Part shown: positions 63,345 through 64,000 of the stretch, piece after piece | Position numbering within the stretch: position 1 is the first letter of the stretch | Layout of the letters: every line of letters begins with the position of its first letter | Assembly: GCF_003952165.1 (NCBI RefSeq) | Contig: NZ_RXFT01000008.1 | Coordinates: 1 to 64,000 of the forward strand | Reading direction: 5' to 3' | Origin: Variovorax guangxiensis | GTDB taxonomy: Bacteria; Pseudomonadota; Gammaproteobacteria; Burkholderiales; Burkholderiaceae_C | Length of the DNA stretch: 64,000 nt | Translations under genes and position numbers: made by a program | The notes under the pieces: generated by a model | The model's database searches: none | Seen by the model: only the letters and a program-made list of their open reading frames with translations | What the model was told of the DNA's origin: nothing

Positions 63345-64000
63345 CGTTGTTCATCCAGTGCTGGATCAGCGCCGCCACAACCTTCGGGTCCTTGTCGGCG
63401 GTCTGGTGGGCGTATTCCATGTCGGCCTTGCGGCGGTTGGCCTCGCGTTCGCGCAGGCTCTCCTCGGCGGAGGGCGTGTTCTCATCCGGTGCGGCAGCGG
63501 CCACCACGGCCGGGGCTTCCGCAGCGGCCGGCGCGGGCGGGGGCGCCAGGTGCTTGCGCATCAGCGGGCGCAGCACCGCGAACCAGGCGAAGAGCGCGAG
63601 CAGCGCGTACAGCAGGTACTGGCCGGCGGTCCTGGCGAGGTCGAGGTTCTCGCGGTCGCGCCAGAACGGCACCTCGGGCGCGGGAGCGTTGTCGGTGTCA
63701 CGGGCGAAGGCGCTGTTCACCACGTTGAGCGAGTCTCCTCGTTCCTGGCTGAAACCCATGGCTTCCTTCGCGAGGTTGCGGATCTGCTCCAGCTCGGCCG
63801 GCGTCAGCGCGCGGCTGGCGGTCTTGCCCGCGGCATCCACCGCGTCGCGGTTGTTCACGACGACGGCGACCGACAGGCGCTTCACGCCGCCGGCGGCCTG
63901 CTGCACGTGGCGGATGGTGCGGTCGAGCTCGTAGTTGGTGGTGGTGTCCTTGCGCGAGCTGCTCGGGCCGGTGGGCGCGGTGCTGGCCGTCGATGCGGTG
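63337..64000 (-). CDS. fliF: Flagellar MS-ring protein FliF, C-terminal part (cut by window edge)
   Basis: About 221 codons of FliF are visible; the gene continues beyond the right edge. Seen are NYELDRTIRHVQQAAGGVKR and LSVAVVVNNRD of the ring-building domain, the second TM helix (YLLYALLALFAWFAVLRPL), and the FliG-binding tail ending NRRKADMEYAHQTADKDPKV and IQHWMNNDE. Forms the inner-membrane MS ring, the assembly base of the flagellum. Confidence 0.96.
   Translation of the reverse strand, partial: TASTASTAPTGPSSSRKDTTTNYELDRTIRHVQQAAGGVKRLSVAVVVNNRDAVDAAGKTASRALTPAELEQIRNLAKEAMGFSQERGDSLNVVNSAFARDTDNAPAPEVPFWRDRENLDLARTAGQYLLYALLALFAWFAVLRPLMRKHLAPPPAPAAAEAPAVVAAAAPDENTPSAEESLREREANRRKADMEYAHQTADKDPKVVAALIQHWMNNDE

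Overview
The window is GC-rich, densely coded and looks like Burkholderiales DNA, most likely Comamonadaceae (Variovorax-like). I base this on codon use, the FliF-to-FliR and FlgA-to-FlgL flagellar layout, the 4HB-type chemoreceptor array, and an intergenic repeat pair of a style I associate with that family. The taxonomic call is inference; no rRNA is present.

Left part (1-15 kb), housekeeping and metabolism. The 5' end of an IS4-type transposase is cut by the left edge. Next come a HAD phosphatase and a leftward amino-acid ABC transporter operon (binding protein, two permeases, ATPase) ending in a 2-oxoglutarate/Fe(II) oxygenase. Then follow FabV enoyl-ACP reductase, a truncated haemoglobin, a ferredoxin-reductase-like flavoprotein, a divergent Smr protein plus RadC, an FKBP isomerase-IspH-dehydratase operon, and SerS followed directly by tRNA-Ser(CGA). 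An I78 protease-inhibitor lipoprotein faces an odd gene whose C-terminus is a ten-copy AAWCS repeat.

Middle part (15-23 kb). A 1106-residue CHASE-PAS-GAF-GGDEF-EAL protein, a 20-bp palindrome in a gene-free stretch, a Sfp-type phosphopantetheinyl transferase, a winged-helix regulator with a degenerate receiver, a minimal YadA-type membrane anchor, and flgN, flgM (with its own sigma-28 promoter) and flgA, all leftward.

Motility core (23-49 kb). Rightward flgBCDEFGHIJ (rod, hook, L and P rings), then cheW, three chemoreceptors and a small membrane protein, an Aer-type receptor, a second almost identical cheW and four more chemoreceptors, then flgKL (hook-filament junction). The eight receptors have different sensory ends but an almost invariant cytoplasmic signalling domain. 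Sigma-28 motifs sit before flgM, before an MCP relic that precedes aer, before flgK, and (weaker) before the third receptor.

Right part (49-64 kb). A membrane EAL protein with a dead GGDEF, an active-looking diguanylate cyclase and an unknown protein run rightward. The leftward block fliF(partial)-G-H-I-J-K and fliL-M-N-O-P-Q-R encodes the MS ring, C ring and type III export gate. Taken together the window encodes most of a single polar or peritrichous flagellum, its chemosensory input, and three c-di-GMP enzymes likely to tune motility. cheA, cheY, fliA, fliC and flhBA are not here and must lie elsewhere.
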